DNA of 64,000 bases from Amaricoccus solimangrovi (GCF_006385685.1 NZ_VFRP01000012.1:62001-126000), one strand, 5' to 3'; shown: positions 1 through 9,353, counted from the stretch's first letter. Notes: generated from the sequence alone by a model not told the origin. A program made the numbers and translations.

Positions 1-102
1 GATCCGAGGGCGACGATGGAAAGCCTCGGCCTGCCGAAGAAGACCTTCTACGACAAGCTGCGCCGCTACGGCATCGCCCGCGCCGATTTCGCCGAGGGCT
101 GA
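1..102 (+). CDS. dctD: C-terminal end of a DctD-type sigma-54 response regulator (partial)
   Basis: Only the last 33 codons lie in the window, so the start is off the left edge. The fragment reads as a Fis-type helix-turn-helix: the stretch MESLGLPKKTFYDKLRRYGI matches the DNA-binding end of DctD/NtrC-family activators, especially DctD, where LGLPRKTFYDK is typical. DctD is the response regulator that activates C4-dicarboxylate transport genes with sigma-54 RNA polymerase. The gene runs toward the exopolysaccharide locus and its end overlaps the convergent glycosyltransferase by 37 bp. The family (sigma-54 activator) is fairly certain; DctD specificity rests on this short motif only. Confidence 0.7.
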   Translation, partial: DPRATMESLGLPKKTFYDKLRRYGIARADFAEG

Positions 103-1295
103 GCGGGCGAGGCCGCGTCGATCAGCCCGGCGAAGCGGGCGGCGCGGCTGTCCCAGGTGTGATGCGCGCGGATATTGGCGAGCGCCGCGCGCGACGCGGC
201 GGCGTAGGTTTCGGCATCGGTCAACCGGATCAGCGCCTCCGCGAAGCCGCCGATGACGGCTTCCGGCGGGCCGACCGGCACGAGCAGGCCGCCGCCCGGG
301 GGCAGGATCTCCGCGGCGCCCTGATGGTCGAGCGCCACGACCGGAATGCCCGCCGCCAGCGCCTCCAGCACCACGTTGCCGGAGGTGTCCTGAAGGCTCG
401 TGAAGGCGAGCACATCCGCCGCGGCATAGACGTCGCCGATCGCGGCGAAGGGGATCTCGCCCCGGACGGCGAGGCCGGGGATATCCAGGGCGGCGGCGCG
501 GATCTCCGCGAGGAGCGGGCCGGCCCCGATCATCGTGAAGGCGAAGTCGCCGGGCCGGGCGATGGAGAGCGCGCGCGCGACGCCGAGGAGCAGCCCCGGC
601 GCCTTGCGCGGCTCGAACCGGCCGACCCAGAGCACGCGGAGGGGATCCCGCGCCTGCCGGGGCGTCGCGGCCGGCGGGTCGATCGCCGTCTCCAGCATCC
701 GCCGGACGCGGCCGGACCGCGCGAGCGGCGCGAGCCGGGCCTCCGTCTCGGCGTTGGCGGCGAGCACCAGCGTGGCGCGGGCGAGGGCGAGGCGGACGAA
801 GGGATTGAAGCGCAGCCCCGCCTTCATCCGCGCGCGCCAGACCTGGCGCCGCCAGCCCGCGCCGTAGAAGGCGGCGAGGGCGCGGGGCGGCGTCTGGCCG
901 CCCCCGGCCGGCCCCCAGAGGAACCGGGGCCCCGGGATCGCCCAGAGCAGTCCGGGGAAATCGACCGCGTTGTAGGTGACGTGATGGATGTCGGTGATCC
1001 GCTCCCGCCGGACGATCCAGGCCGCGTAGGGCAGGACCGCGATCTGCCAGAGGATGTAATAGAGCTTCATCAGCCGGTGGCGGTGGTCGAGCCCGGCGAG
1101 GAAGGGCAGGTCGAAGAAGCGGAACTCGAGCCCGTCGCCCGCGTGGGGCGCGAGCGCGGCGCGGTGGTGGCGGCGGGTCAGCACGATGCGCGCGTGCCCG
1201 GCATGAACGCGCCGCGCCCAGTGCCAGCCGACATAGGGTTCCGATCCCGCTCGCGGGTCGCAGGCGAAGCAGGAGAGCAGGAAGCGGCGGCTCAT
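66..1295 (-). CDS. Glycosyltransferase family 4-like, exopolysaccharide locus
   Basis: This 409-residue protein has the two-lobed GT-B layout. The N-terminal half is an acceptor domain that begins with the motif CFACDPRAGSEPYVGW. The C-terminal half is a Glycos_transf_1 domain with LWVGRFEPRKAP followed by NVVLEALAAGIPVVALDHQG and a GGGLLVP segment, as in GT4 enzymes. It should transfer an activated sugar to a lipid-linked repeat unit at the cytoplasmic face. The ATG at 1295 overlaps the preceding glycosyltransferase stop by 4 bp, so it is the last gene of the minus-strand operon. Sugar donor and linkage cannot be read from sequence. Its 3' end overlaps the convergent DctD-like gene. Confidence 0.85.
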   Translation of the reverse strand: MSRRFLLSCFACDPRAGSEPYVGWHWARRVHAGHARIVLTRRHHRAALAPHAGDGLEFRFFDLPFLAGLDHRHRLMKLYYILWQIAVLPYAAWIVRRERITDIHHVTYNAVDFPGLLWAIPGPRFLWGPAGGGQTPPRALAAFYGAGWRRQVWRARMKAGLRFNPFVRLALARATLVLAANAETEARLAPLARSGRVRRMLETAIDPPAATPRQARDPLRVLWVGRFEPRKAPGLLLGVARALSIARPGDFAFTMIGAGPLLAEIRAAALDIPGLAVRGEIPFAAIGDVYAAADVLAFTSLQDTSGNVVLEALAAGIPVVALDHQGAAEILPPGGGLLVPVGPPEAVIGGFAEALIRLTDAETYAAASRAALANIRAHHTWDSRAARFAGLIDAASPAQPSAKSARAMP

Positions 1296-2260
1296 GGCGC
1301 GGGTGCCGGGTGGAACGGGTCGCGCAGCCGGAGCCGCCGCGTCGCCGCGTGATAGCGCGCCTTGGCCCGCTCGCCGCGCTCGAATTCCTCCGGGGAGATG
1401 GTCACGAAGGGCTCGACCGGCGTCGGGGCGAGGCGGGGGGCGCCCGGGCGCGGGATGCCGCGCCGGGCGGCCTCGGCCAGCCAGTCCTTGGCTCCCGAAC
1501 TGGCATGGAAGCACTTGAGCCGGTGGGCGCGTTCGAGCCGGAGCAGGCCGGGTCCGCCGAGCCCGGCGAGCATCAGGAGCCGCTTTCCCGCCGACCGCTC
1601 CCAGCAGGCCCAGGCGCGGGGCGAGAGATAGCCGCCGCCGATCCGCGCCGCGATCATCGCCCAGAGGATCGATTCGACATGAGCGACGCGCGGCAGGCTC
1701 TCGCCGCCGATCCGGGCGATGGCCTCCTCGATCCAGTCCCAGGGCAGGGGGCCGTGCTGGGCCACGCCGATGTCGGTGTGATGGACGAGCGCGTAGCCGG
1801 CGCGGAAGGCGGCGCGGACCACCTCCGCCGGCAGCAGGCAGTGGCGGCGCTGGCGCATCAGCAGGAGCCGGCCGGGCGGCGCCGGTTCGAAGGTGAAGGG
1901 GTTCGGGAACACGAGATCCGGGTCGAGCACGACGATCTCCGCGCCCGGCGCGGCGAAGAGCGTCGGGTCGGTGATCTTGCGCCAGCAGGGGTGGCCCCGG
2001 CGGAAGGCGCGGAGCGCCGGATGCGCGCGAAAGGCCGCCTCGGCGCGGGCGTCGCATTCGGCGGCGTCGTGGACCGCGCGCGGCGTGTCGGAGGGGAGCC
2101 GGGCCAGCAGCTCCGCGTAGGCGCGTTTCTCCGCCGGGCCGTCGGTCAGGATCGTGAAGCGGATCGGATCGCGGCAGTTCGCGAGCAGCGAGCCGATGGC
2201 GACTTCGGCGTAGCCGAGCGCGTCGCGGCCCGCCACCATGGTGATCGAGCGTCGGGTCAA
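1292..2260 (-). CDS. Putative glycosyltransferase (GT-A/GT8-like) with TTG start
   Basis: The product is 322 residues. The N-terminus, TMVAGRDALGYAEVAIGSLL, looks like the Rossmann-like start of a GT-A sugar transferase. VVLDPDLVFPNPF supplies a DxD motif where nucleotide-sugar enzymes bind metal. Later HTDIGVAQHG and the CFHASSGAKDW stretch are compatible with a GT8-like fold, but the family assignment is tentative. The start is taken as TTG at 2260 because a GGAGG lies 7 nt upstream and the TTGA overlaps the flippase stop by 4 bp; an internal ATG at 2239 has no visible ribosome binding site. It is translationally linked to its neighbours in the exopolysaccharide operon and probably adds one sugar of the repeat unit. 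Confidence 0.65.
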   Translation of the reverse strand: MTRRSITMVAGRDALGYAEVAIGSLLANCRDPIRFTILTDGPAEKRAYAELLARLPSDTPRAVHDAAECDARAEAAFRAHPALRAFRRGHPCWRKITDPTLFAAPGAEIVVLDPDLVFPNPFTFEPAPPGRLLLMRQRRHCLLPAEVVRAAFRAGYALVHHTDIGVAQHGPLPWDWIEEAIARIGGESLPRVAHVESILWAMIAARIGGGYLSPRAWACWERSAGKRLLMLAGLGGPGLLRLERAHRLKCFHASSGAKDWLAEAARRGIPRPGAPRLAPTPVEPFVTISPEEFERGERAKARYHAATRRLRLRDPFHPAPAP

Positions 2261-3540
2261 GGGGCGGCCTCCGGTTCCGTTGTCCCTGTCTCTCCGGGAA
2301 AGTGTCGCGCGCGCGCCGACACCGCGGGAAGCGTGGCGAGCAGGCCCGCCGCGAGAAGCGCGGCGCCCCAGGCGGCGGCCTGGGCCGTGAGCACCCCCGC
2401 GACGCCATGGGGAAGCGCCGCGGGCAGCAGGGCCGCGAGGGTCGCGAGCGCGACGAGACTGGCCGCGAGCACCGCCCCGGTCCGCTCGCGCGCGCGCAGG
2501 TTCACGATGAAGGCCTGGGCCGCGACGAGGCAGGTCGCGCCGCAGCCCGCGATGGCGAGGAGCAGCGGCTCGATCCGGTAGTCCGGCCCGAGCAGGTGTG
2601 GCTCGGCCTTCGTCCAGGCGGCGACGGTGGCGAGCGTATAGGCCGCGCCGCCGCCGGCGAAGCCGAGGAGCGCGGTGATGGTGGTCATCGCATCCCCGCC
2701 GCCGGTCCTTGCGAAGCGGCGCAGCAGCAGCAGGCTCGCGACCGCGCTCGCCTGCGAGAGCGGCATGAAGACGAGCGCGAGCATGCGCAGTTGCGCCGCC
2801 GCCGCGAGGCCGAGCCAGAGCGGCGGGACGAGCAGCGGCCCGTTCGTCAGCGCCCAGTTCACCGCCTCGGCGCCGAGCGCCCAGCGGCCGTAGGCGAGGT
2901 GGCGCGCGCGCAGGTCCGCGGGCGGGGTCGCGCTCCCCGGCGGCCAGCTGAGCCGGCGGGCGAGGAAGGCGGAGGCGGCGACCGCGGCGAGGGCGGGGCC
3001 GAGGATCGCGGCGGCGGGGCCGAGCCCGCCGAGCGCGCGGGCGGCGCCGAGAAGGCCGAGCGTCGCGGCGGCGTGGATCAGCGTCGCGGCGAGCGAGAGG
3101 CCGGGCCGGCCGAGCGCGAAGGCGATCCGGCGCAGGAGCCAGAGGTAGAGGATCGGCGGCGCGGCGAGGGCGAAGGCGAGCAGCGCGGCCGCGACCGGCG
3201 CCGCGCCGCGCGCCAGCGCGAAGGCCGCCGGCGCCAGCCCCGCCGCGACGAGGCCGAGGCTGAACCGGATCGACCAGCGCCCGAGCAGCAGCCGGTGGTA
3301 GCGCGGCAGCGCGTCGCGGAGCCGGCCGGCGGAGAAGACCAGCATCGGTTCGATCACGCAGGTCTGGTGCGCGATCGCCGCGATCAGGAAGAAGGTGGAG
3401 GCGACGCTGTAGGCGCCGAAGGTCGCGGGCGTCACCGCGCGGGCGAGCAGGAGCTGGGTCGCGAGGCCGGTGAGGGCGAAGGCCGCCTGCTCGGCGAGGA
3501 GCATGAGCGGCGCCGCGCGGAGGATCCGCTCAGCCGTCAT
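2257..3540 (-). CDS. Polysaccharide flippase-like membrane protein (Wzx-type, MOP superfamily)
   Basis: This 427-residue, strongly hydrophobic protein has about twelve predicted membrane spans, starting with LLAEQAAFALTGLATQLLLA. The N-terminal pattern, in which TPATFGAYSVASTFFL follows the first helix, is the usual opening of PST/MOP-family exporters that flip undecaprenyl-linked repeat units to the periplasm. Length matches Wzx proteins. It overlaps the Wzc-like gene by 11 bp upstream and the glycosyltransferase by 4 bp downstream, so it belongs to the same operon. Flippases diverge quickly, so the assignment relies on hydropathy, the short N-terminal motif and context rather than catalytic residues. 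Confidence 0.75.
   Translation of the reverse strand: MTAERILRAAPLMLLAEQAAFALTGLATQLLLARAVTPATFGAYSVASTFFLIAAIAHQTCVIEPMLVFSAGRLRDALPRYHRLLLGRWSIRFSLGLVAAGLAPAAFALARGAAPVAAALLAFALAAPPILYLWLLRRIAFALGRPGLSLAATLIHAAATLGLLGAARALGGLGPAAAILGPALAAVAASAFLARRLSWPPGSATPPADLRARHLAYGRWALGAEAVNWALTNGPLLVPPLWLGLAAAAQLRMLALVFMPLSQASAVASLLLLRRFARTGGGDAMTTITALLGFAGGGAAYTLATVAAWTKAEPHLLGPDYRIEPLLLAIAGCGATCLVAAQAFIVNLRARERTGAVLAASLVALATLAALLPAALPHGVAGVLTAQAAAWGAALLAAGLLATLPAVSARARHFPGETGTTEPEAAP
2268..2272 (-). promoter_or_regulatory. Shine-Dalgarno GGAGG supporting a TTG start
   Basis: A perfect GGAGG on the minus strand lies 7 nt before the TTG at 2260. It sits inside the flippase coding end and decides the TTG over the ATG at 2239 as the start of the second glycosyltransferase. 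Confidence 0.6.
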
Positions 3541-5197
3541 GCGCGGGCCCGGCGTGCGGCGTGTGGCGGCGGAGATCCCTGGCCGTGAGGTCGGTGAGCA
3601 GCACGCCGAGCAGGTTCCGCGTCAGCCCCGGCTCCTCGCGCAGGATGGCGCGGAGCGCGTGGGCGGGGGTCGCGCCCCAGCGGACGAGCGCCGCCCAGCC
3701 GTCGAGAAGCGGCAGGATCGCGCGGGTGAGGGCGGCTTCCTCCAGCGCGGGCAGGTCGACGAGGATGAAGTCGTAATCCGCGCGCCGGGCGGCGAGGAAC
3801 CGGCCGAAGGCTTCCGCCTCGACATGGAGCGGCGCGCTGGCGCCGCGCGCGGGGAGAAAGGCGAGGCCTTCGCCGCCCGGGCCCTCTCCCCGGCGGGGTA
3901 TCCAGGCGGACTCGGGCGCGGCGAGCAGGTCGCCGAGGCCGAGGCGGGCCTCGGGCGCGAAAGTGTCGCCGAGGCCTTCGCCGCGCAGGTCCGCGTCGAT
4001 CAGCAGCGTCCGGCCGCCCTCCGCGGCGAGCAGCGCGGCGAGATTGGCGGCGGCGAGCGACTTGCCCTCGCCCGGCCGGGCCGAGCAGAGGCCGAGGGTG
4101 AGCGCCGCGCCGGGAACGCGGCGGCTCTCCGCGCGGGCGCGGAGGAAGCGCAGCGTCTCGGCGTAGCGGCAGCGCGGATGCGCGGCGGCGGCGCGCCAGA
4201 CCGGATGCGCCGGATTGCCGGCGCGGCTGCGCACGGCGGGCAGGCGGGGCAGGTAGCCGAGGAAGGGCTGGCCGAGGCGGCGGCGGATCTCGTCGCCGGT
4301 CCGGAGCGTGTCGTCGAGATTTTCCCGCGCGAGCGCGAGCCCGCCGCCGCAGGCGAGGCCAAGGAAGAGGCCGAGGGTCAGGATCATGAAGGGTTTCGGC
4401 CCCTTGGGCTCCAGCGGGGGCGCCGCGTCGCTCAGGACGCTGGCGCGGAGTTCGCCCGGATCGGCGTCGTGATCGGCCGCGCGCAGCGCCGAGAGCGCGC
4501 CGGCATAGGCGGCGCGGTCGCTCTCGAGCAGCTGTTCGAGTTCTCCCCGCCGCATCATCGCCTCGTCGAACCCCCCCGGCGCGCGGGAGGCGGCGAGGAT
4601 CTCGGCCTGGCGCGCGCCGAGGGCGGCGCGCAATTCGGCCACGCGCGCGCCGAGCGCCGCCCGGCGCGCGCCGGCGGCGGCGGCGGCGGCGGCCTCGCGC
4701 CGGGCGACGTAGCTCCGGGCGACCGCGTTGGCGAGCCGCGCGGCGCTTTCGGGGTCGGGGCCGGTCGCCTCGACGAGGAAGATGTGCGACTCCTCGAGCC
4801 GCGAGACCCGCACCCGGTCCCGCAGCGGATCCTCCTCCGCTTCGGCGAAGGGATGGTCGGGGCCGAGGCGGGCGAGCACCTCCCCGGCCAGTTCGCGCGA
4901 GCGCATCACCTCGAGCTCGCCGCGGAGCTCCGCGGCGGGGATCGTGCCGGGGCCGTCCGGCAGGCCGGCCGCGAGCGGCGCCGGGCGCCTCATCAGCACC
5001 AGCGCCCGGGCCTCGTAGGCGGGGCGGGCGAGGGCGAGCCAGAGGCTCGCGAGGCCGAGCCCGGCGAGCCCCGCGAGCGTGAGCCCGCGGGAATGGCGCG
5101 CCGCGATCATCGCGAGGCGCCGGAGGTTCGGCACGCCGTCGTCCGCCGGGGGCGGAAGCGGCTCCTCCGGCCGGTGGCGCGGGCTCATCGTGTTCAC
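3530..5197 (-). CDS. Wzc/Wzz-like polysaccharide co-polymerase with BY-kinase-like ATPase domain
   Basis: The product is 555 residues. A Wzz-type chain-length domain lies between two membrane spans (about residues 38-56 and 270-290), with an alpha-helical periplasmic segment of about 200 residues. A cytoplasmic P-loop domain follows: Walker A SARPGEGKS at 372-380, Walker A' LLIDADLRG near 398-406, and a Walker B-like YDFILVDLP. This is the layout of BY-kinases that control capsule and exopolysaccharide chain length. The C-terminus ends without the usual tyrosine cluster, so autophosphorylation at a C-terminal tail is doubtful. The GTG at 5197 is chosen because GGGAG lies at suitable spacing; an ATG four codons in is possible. 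Confidence 0.85.
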   Translation of the reverse strand: MNTMSPRHRPEEPLPPPADDGVPNLRRLAMIAARHSRGLTLAGLAGLGLASLWLALARPAYEARALVLMRRPAPLAAGLPDGPGTIPAAELRGELEVMRSRELAGEVLARLGPDHPFAEAEEDPLRDRVRVSRLEESHIFLVEATGPDPESAARLANAVARSYVARREAAAAAAAGARRAALGARVAELRAALGARQAEILAASRAPGGFDEAMMRRGELEQLLESDRAAYAGALSALRAADHDADPGELRASVLSDAAPPLEPKGPKPFMILTLGLFLGLACGGGLALARENLDDTLRTGDEIRRRLGQPFLGYLPRLPAVRSRAGNPAHPVWRAAAAHPRCRYAETLRFLRARAESRRVPGAALTLGLCSARPGEGKSLAAANLAALLAAEGGRTLLIDADLRGEGLGDTFAPEARLGLGDLLAAPESAWIPRRGEGPGGEGLAFLPARGASAPLHVEAEAFGRFLAARRADYDFILVDLPALEEAALTRAILPLLDGWAALVRWGATPAHALRAILREEPGLTRNLLGVLLTDLTARDLRRHTPHAGPAHDG

Positions 5198-5225
5198 GGG
5201 GCGTCTCCCATCCGCCGCGCCGCGC

Positions 5226-6191
5226 TCAGGCGGGCGCCGCCTCCGCCTCGCGGTCGTACCAGTCGATCACCGCGCGGATCCCGTCCTCGAGCCCGATCCG
5301 GGGCCGCCAGCCGAGCGCGGCGAGCCGGGAGGTGTCGAGGAGCTTGCGGGGCGTTCCGTCGGGCTTCGTCGCGTCGAAGGCGAACTCGCCCTCCCAGCCG
5401 GTCAGCCGGCAGACGAGCGCGGCGAGGTCGCGGATCGCGATATCCGCGCCCGCGCCGATATTGACGGGCTCCGGTCCCGAGAAGGTCTTCATCAGATGCG
5501 TGAGCGCGTCGGCGCAGTCGTCCACGTGCAGGAATTCGCGCCGGGGCGTCCCGGTGCCCCAGAGCTCGATCCGCCGCGCGCCGGTGCGCCGCGCCTCGCG
5601 CGCCTTGCGGATCAGCGCGGGCAGGACGTGGCTGGTGGCGAGGTCGAAATCGTCGCCGGGACCGTAGAGATTGGTCGGCATCGCGGCGATGAAGTCGGCG
5701 CCGTGCTGCGCGCGGCAGGCCTGGCAGAGCCTGATCCCGGCGATCTTCGCCACCGCGTAGGCCTCGTTCGTCGGCTCGAGCGGGCCGGTCAGGAGCGCCT
5801 CCTCCGGGATCGGCTGGGGCGCGAGGCGGGGATAGACGCAGCTCGATCCCAGAAAGAGGAGCTTCTCCACGCCGACCGCGCGGGAGGCCTCGATCACGTT
5901 CGCGGCGATCATCAGGTTCCGGTAGAGGAAATCCGCCGGGGCCGTCGCATTGGCGAGAATGCCGCCGACGCGCGCCGCGGCGAGAAAGACCGCCTCGGGC
6001 CGCGCCCGGCGCAGGAACGCCTCGGTTTCCTCCTGCCGCGTCAGGTCCACGCCGGGACGCGGCGCGGTCAGGATCTCGCAATCCTCGCGCGCGAGGCGGC
6101 GGACGAGGGCGCTACCGACCATGCCGCGATGCCCGGCGACGAAGACGCGCTTGCCGGCGAGGCGATAGGGCGGCGTCATCGGCTCAGCCAT
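5226..6191 (-). CDS. fcl: GDP-L-fucose synthase
   Basis: This NAD(P)-dependent epimerase/reductase converts GDP-4-keto-6-deoxymannose to GDP-L-fucose, the step after Gmd. The protein, 321 residues from the chosen start, opens with the nucleotide-binding motif [18 protein letters not shown]. It has the SDR serine in LGSSCVYP and the catalytic YAVAK pair. [20 protein letters not shown] is characteristic of the WcaG/Fcl family. The ATG at 6191 overlaps the gmd stop by 8 bp; a second in-frame ATG at 6179 is equally credible and lies just after gmd, and neither has a strong ribosome binding site. Together with gmd it implies L-fucose, or a related 6-deoxyhexose, in the exported polysaccharide. Confidence 0.93.
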   Translation of the reverse strand: MAEPMTPPYRLAGKRVFVAGHRGMVGSALVRRLAREDCEILTAPRPGVDLTRQEETEAFLRRARPEAVFLAAARVGGILANATAPADFLYRNLMIAANVIEASRAVGVEKLLFLGSSCVYPRLAPQPIPEEALLTGPLEPTNEAYAVAKIAGIRLCQACRAQHGADFIAAMPTNLYGPGDDFDLATSHVLPALIRKAREARRTGARRIELWGTGTPRREFLHVDDCADALTHLMKTFSGPEPVNIGAGADIAIRDLAALVCRLTGWEGEFAFDATKPDGTPRKLLDTSRLAALGWRPRIGLEDGIRAVIDWYDREAEAAPA

Positions 6192-7284
6192 TGGAGCGGC
6201 GGGCGAGGCGGACGACCTCCGCCGGTTCGGTGTCGAACGCGCCAAGTTCGGCGGCGACCATCTCCGCCACCAGATCCTCGAAGCGCACCGTATGGCGCCA
6301 GCCCAGCGTCTCGCGCGCCTTGTCCGGCGCGCCGAGCAGCAGGTCCACCTCCGTCGGGCGGAAGTAGCGCGGATCGACCGCGACGAGGCAGCGCCCGGCC
6401 GCGTCGTAGCCCCGCTCCTCGACCCCCTCGCCGCGCCACCGGATCGCGATCCCGACCTCGCGAAAGGCGAGTTCGACGAATTCGCGCACGCTGTGGCATT
6501 CCCCGGTCGCGAGCACGTAGTCTCCCGGGGTGTCCCGCCGCAGCATCAGCCACATGCCGCGCACGTAGTCCCGCGCATGCCCCCAGTCGCGCCGGGCGTC
6601 GAGATTGCCGAGGTGAAGCCGCTCCTGCCGGCCGCGCGAGATCGCCGCGACGGCGCGCGCGATCTTGCGGGTGACGAAGGTCTCGCCCCGGAGCGGGCTC
6701 TCGTGGTTGAAGAGGATCCCGTTCGAGGCGTGGATGCCATAGGCCTCGCGATAGTTCACCGTCATCCAGTAGGCGTAGAGCTTCGCCGCCGCGTAGGGGC
6801 TGCGCGGGCGGAAGGGGGTCGTCTCGCGCTGCGGCGTCTCCCGGACCGCGCCGTAGAGTTCCGAGGTCGAGGCCTGGTAGAACCGCGTCCTGCCCGCGAG
6901 ACCGAGCAGCCGGATCGCCTCCAGCAGGCGCAGGGTGCCGAGCCCGTCGGCGTTGGCGGTGTATTCCGCCGTCTCGAAACTCACCTGCACATGGCTCTGC
7001 GCGCCGAGGTTGTAGATCTCGTCCGGCTGGACCTCCTGCACGACGCGGATCAGGTTGGTCGCGTCCGTCAGGTCGCCGAAATGGAGGATGAAGCGGGGGT
7101 CGCCCTCGTGCGGATCCTGGTAGAGATGCTCGATCCGCCCGGTGTTGAAGGAGGAGGAGCGGCGCTTCAGCCCGTGAACCACATAGCCCTTCGCGAGCAG
7201 GAATTCCGAGAGATAGGCGCCGTCCTGACCCGTCACCCCGGTGATCAGCGCGACTTTGGGTTGCTGGTCCACATCGATCTCCAT
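6184..7284 (-). CDS. gmd: GDP-mannose 4,6-dehydratase
   Basis: Gmd dehydrates GDP-D-mannose to GDP-4-keto-6-deoxy-D-mannose, the precursor of GDP-L-fucose. The 366-residue protein has the cofactor loop [18 protein letters not shown], the family signature [13 protein letters not shown], the catalytic STSELYG and YAAAK motifs, and the C-terminal [11 protein letters not shown] segment. Length and motifs agree with the family throughout. It sits between the WecG-like gene (30 bp upstream) and fcl, with which it overlaps. Nothing appears missing. Confidence 0.96.
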   Translation of the reverse strand: MEIDVDQQPKVALITGVTGQDGAYLSEFLLAKGYVVHGLKRRSSSFNTGRIEHLYQDPHEGDPRFILHFGDLTDATNLIRVVQEVQPDEIYNLGAQSHVQVSFETAEYTANADGLGTLRLLEAIRLLGLAGRTRFYQASTSELYGAVRETPQRETTPFRPRSPYAAAKLYAYWMTVNYREAYGIHASNGILFNHESPLRGETFVTRKIARAVAAISRGRQERLHLGNLDARRDWGHARDYVRGMWLMLRRDTPGDYVLATGECHSVREFVELAFREVGIAIRWRGEGVEERGYDAAGRCLVAVDPRYFRPTEVDLLLGAPDKARETLGWRHTVRFEDLVAEMVAAELGAFDTEPAEVVRLARRSNG

Positions 7285-7314
7285 GCTGGGGTCCGGGGCG
7301 GGCGGGGTTGACGT

Positions 7315-8148
7315 TCAGAGGCGGCGGGGCAGCGGCGCGCGCGGGCGGCGGAGCGCGGCCGCGCGCAGACCGAGCGCGAGGATGCCGAGGAAGGGGAGGA
7401 TCGTGCCGGCGTAGCGGCGCAGGAGCCGGGGCTGCTGCGCGAGCCGCCAGAGCCATTCCCCGCCCGCGGCCTGGAGCGCCCGCGGCGCCCGGCTGATCCC
7501 GCCCGCGGCGTAGTCGAAGGCGGCGCCGACGCCGACGAAGGTCGCGGGCAGTTCCGCGACCGCCCGCGCCATCCATTTCTCCTGTTTCGGGCAGCCGAGC
7601 CCGACGAGGACGAAGCGGGGTCCGAAGGCCGAAAGCGCCGCCAGGATCTCCGGGCTCGGCCCCTCGCCCTCCGCGACATGGCCCGGCGCGATCATCAGCA
7701 CGTCGCCGCGCCGCGCCTCCGGCAGGTCTCGGGCGAGGCGGGCCAGCACCGCCTCGCCGCCGCCGACGAGCGCGACGCGCAGGCCGGGGGCCGCGAGCAT
7801 CGCCGCGAGAAGGTCGGGGCCGGTGATCCGGGGGACGCGGCCCCCGGTCAGGAGCGACAGGAGCCAGGCGACCGGCTGGCCGTCGCAGAGCGAGAAGGCC
7901 GCGCCCCGCATCGCCCTCGCGAGCGCCCGGTCGCGGCCGGCGGCGACGAGCATGTGGACGTTGCAGACGGTGATCATCCGCCCGCCCGCGGGGGCGGAGC
8001 GGAGAAGGTCGAGAAGCTCCGGCATGTCGCCGAGGAAGAAGCGCATCCCGGCCCGCGCCGCGCCGAGCGCGGCGTCGAGTTCGCACGCGGTCTCGCGCGT
8101 CCCGGGGGGCGCCCAGGCGGCCGCGGCGGGGAAGCTCCAGTCGGTCAT
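7315..8148 (-). CDS. WecG/TagA/CpsF family glycosyltransferase (GT26)
   Basis: These enzymes add the second sugar, often N-acetylmannosaminuronate, N-acetylmannosamine or glucose, to a lipid-linked primer on the cytoplasmic membrane. The 277-residue protein carries the family signatures: VCNVHMLVAAGRDRAL, CDGQPVAWLL with its conserved aspartate, TGPDLLAAML, and LVGLGCPKQEKWMARA. The C-terminal SRAPRALQAAGGEWLWRL and a basic amphipathic end are typical membrane-association features. The ATG at 8148 overlaps the export protein stop by 4 bp (ATGA), indicating translational coupling. No initiating phosphoglycosyltransferase is seen in this window; it is presumably elsewhere. Confidence 0.9.
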   Translation of the reverse strand: MTDWSFPAAAAWAPPGTRETACELDAALGAARAGMRFFLGDMPELLDLLRSAPAGGRMITVCNVHMLVAAGRDRALARAMRGAAFSLCDGQPVAWLLSLLTGGRVPRITGPDLLAAMLAAPGLRVALVGGGEAVLARLARDLPEARRGDVLMIAPGHVAEGEGPSPEILAALSAFGPRFVLVGLGCPKQEKWMARAVAELPATFVGVGAAFDYAAGGISRAPRALQAAGGEWLWRLAQQPRLLRRYAGTILPFLGILALGLRAAALRRPRAPLPRRL

Positions 8149-9353
8149 TCGCGGTCTCCTCTGGCGGGATCGGGGGCGGGGGCGACATGGACGATGTCGC
8201 CCGGCCGCAGCGGCGCGTCCTCGCCCGGCGCGACGGCCAGGGCGGGGGCGGCGCCCCGGCTCACCTCGACGCGGAGCCGCGACGCGGCGCCGGCGCCCGC
8301 GACGCGGGCGAGCGTTTCCCCGGCCGCGGCGAGTTCGGCGCGGAGTCCCTCCAGCGCCGGCAGTTCGCCGGCGAGCGCCGCCGCCGCCTCCTCGCGGGCC
8401 TGGAGCGCGCGCTGGGCGCGGAGGTTGCCGAGCAGGCGCTGGTCGCGCGCGAGGCTGGCGAGACGGGCCTCGGTCTCCCATTGGCCGGAACGGGCGAAGA
8501 GCAGGCCGCGGCGCGACTCGGCGAGCCGCGCGGCGGTGATCGAACCGGCCTTGCCCGCCTCGCTCAGCCGGGCGAATTCGGCCGCGTCGGCCGCGGCCCC
8601 CTCGGTCTCGGCCGCGAGCTGGCGCGCGAGCGCGTCGTGCTCGGTCGCCGCGAGGCCCGCCGCCGCGTCGAGATAGGCGAGATCGGCCTGGCTCCGCGCC
8701 CGGCGGAGCGATCCGGTCAGCCGTTCGAGCGCGACCGGTTCCGGCGCGTCCCCGGCCTCGGGTTCGGGATCGGTCGCGGAATCGGGCTCGGGATCGGCCT
8801 CCGCCCGCAGCCGCGCGATCCGCGCCTCCGAGGCGCGGAGGCGGGCGCGGAGGCCGTCGATCCGGGCGCGGAGCTCGATCGTCCGGAGCGCGGGATCGCC
8901 GCTCTCGCCGGCGGGACCGATCCCGCCCGCGAGCGCGATCGCCTGGCGCGCCGTCAGGCCGGGCACGAAATCATGCGCGCCGGGGCGCCGTACCGCGCCA
9001 TCCACATAGACGGGGCGATAGCCGCCGAGGCCCACGCTGACGAGGCTCGGATGGATGTGCTCGGCGCTGCTGAGCCCGTTCCCGCCGGTGACGGGCAGGG
9101 CGGCCATCGCGATGCGCGCGCGGATCTCCTCGGTGATCTCGGCGAGCGGCCGGCCGGCGGCGGGCAGCACGCCCGCGAGCGGCGCCACGATCTCGCCGTC
9201 GATGTCGACCGGCATGCGCGCGCGGATCTCGGCGCGTCCGGCGACATAGAGTTCGAGCACGTCGCCCGGCTGGAGCAGGTAGGATCCGGCGAGCGCGGGC
9301 GCGGCGAGGAGCGGCGCGGCGAGGAGGGCGGCGAGACGGAGGTGCGTGGCCAT
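8145..9353 (-). CDS. Polysaccharide export protein (Poly_export/SLBB, Wza/KpsD-like) with long coiled-coil
   Basis: This is a 402-residue secreted protein. A signal peptide ends near ALAG at about residue 23. The Poly_export domain follows with YLLQPGDVLELYVAGRAEI, then a SLBB segment, VYVDGAVRRPGAHDF. Residues of roughly 125-370 form a long alanine/glutamate/arginine-rich coiled-coil. A final SLBB-like LRPGDIVHVAP closes the protein. There is no lipobox cysteine, so unlike Wza it is not a lipoprotein, and the helical insert is reminiscent of periplasmic-adaptor-like variants. It is the first gene of the minus-strand operon and should form or contact the outer-membrane export channel. The ATG at 9353 precedes a clean signal peptide; upstream open frame is non-coding. 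Confidence 0.85.
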   Translation of the reverse strand: MATHLRLAALLAAPLLAAPALAGSYLLQPGDVLELYVAGRAEIRARMPVDIDGEIVAPLAGVLPAAGRPLAEITEEIRARIAMAALPVTGGNGLSSAEHIHPSLVSVGLGGYRPVYVDGAVRRPGAHDFVPGLTARQAIALAGGIGPAGESGDPALRTIELRARIDGLRARLRASEARIARLRAEADPEPDSATDPEPEAGDAPEPVALERLTGSLRRARSQADLAYLDAAAGLAATEHDALARQLAAETEGAAADAAEFARLSEAGKAGSITAARLAESRRGLLFARSGQWETEARLASLARDQRLLGNLRAQRALQAREEAAAALAGELPALEGLRAELAAAGETLARVAGAGAASRLRVEVSRGAAPALAVAPGEDAPLRPGDIVHVAPAPDPARGDRE

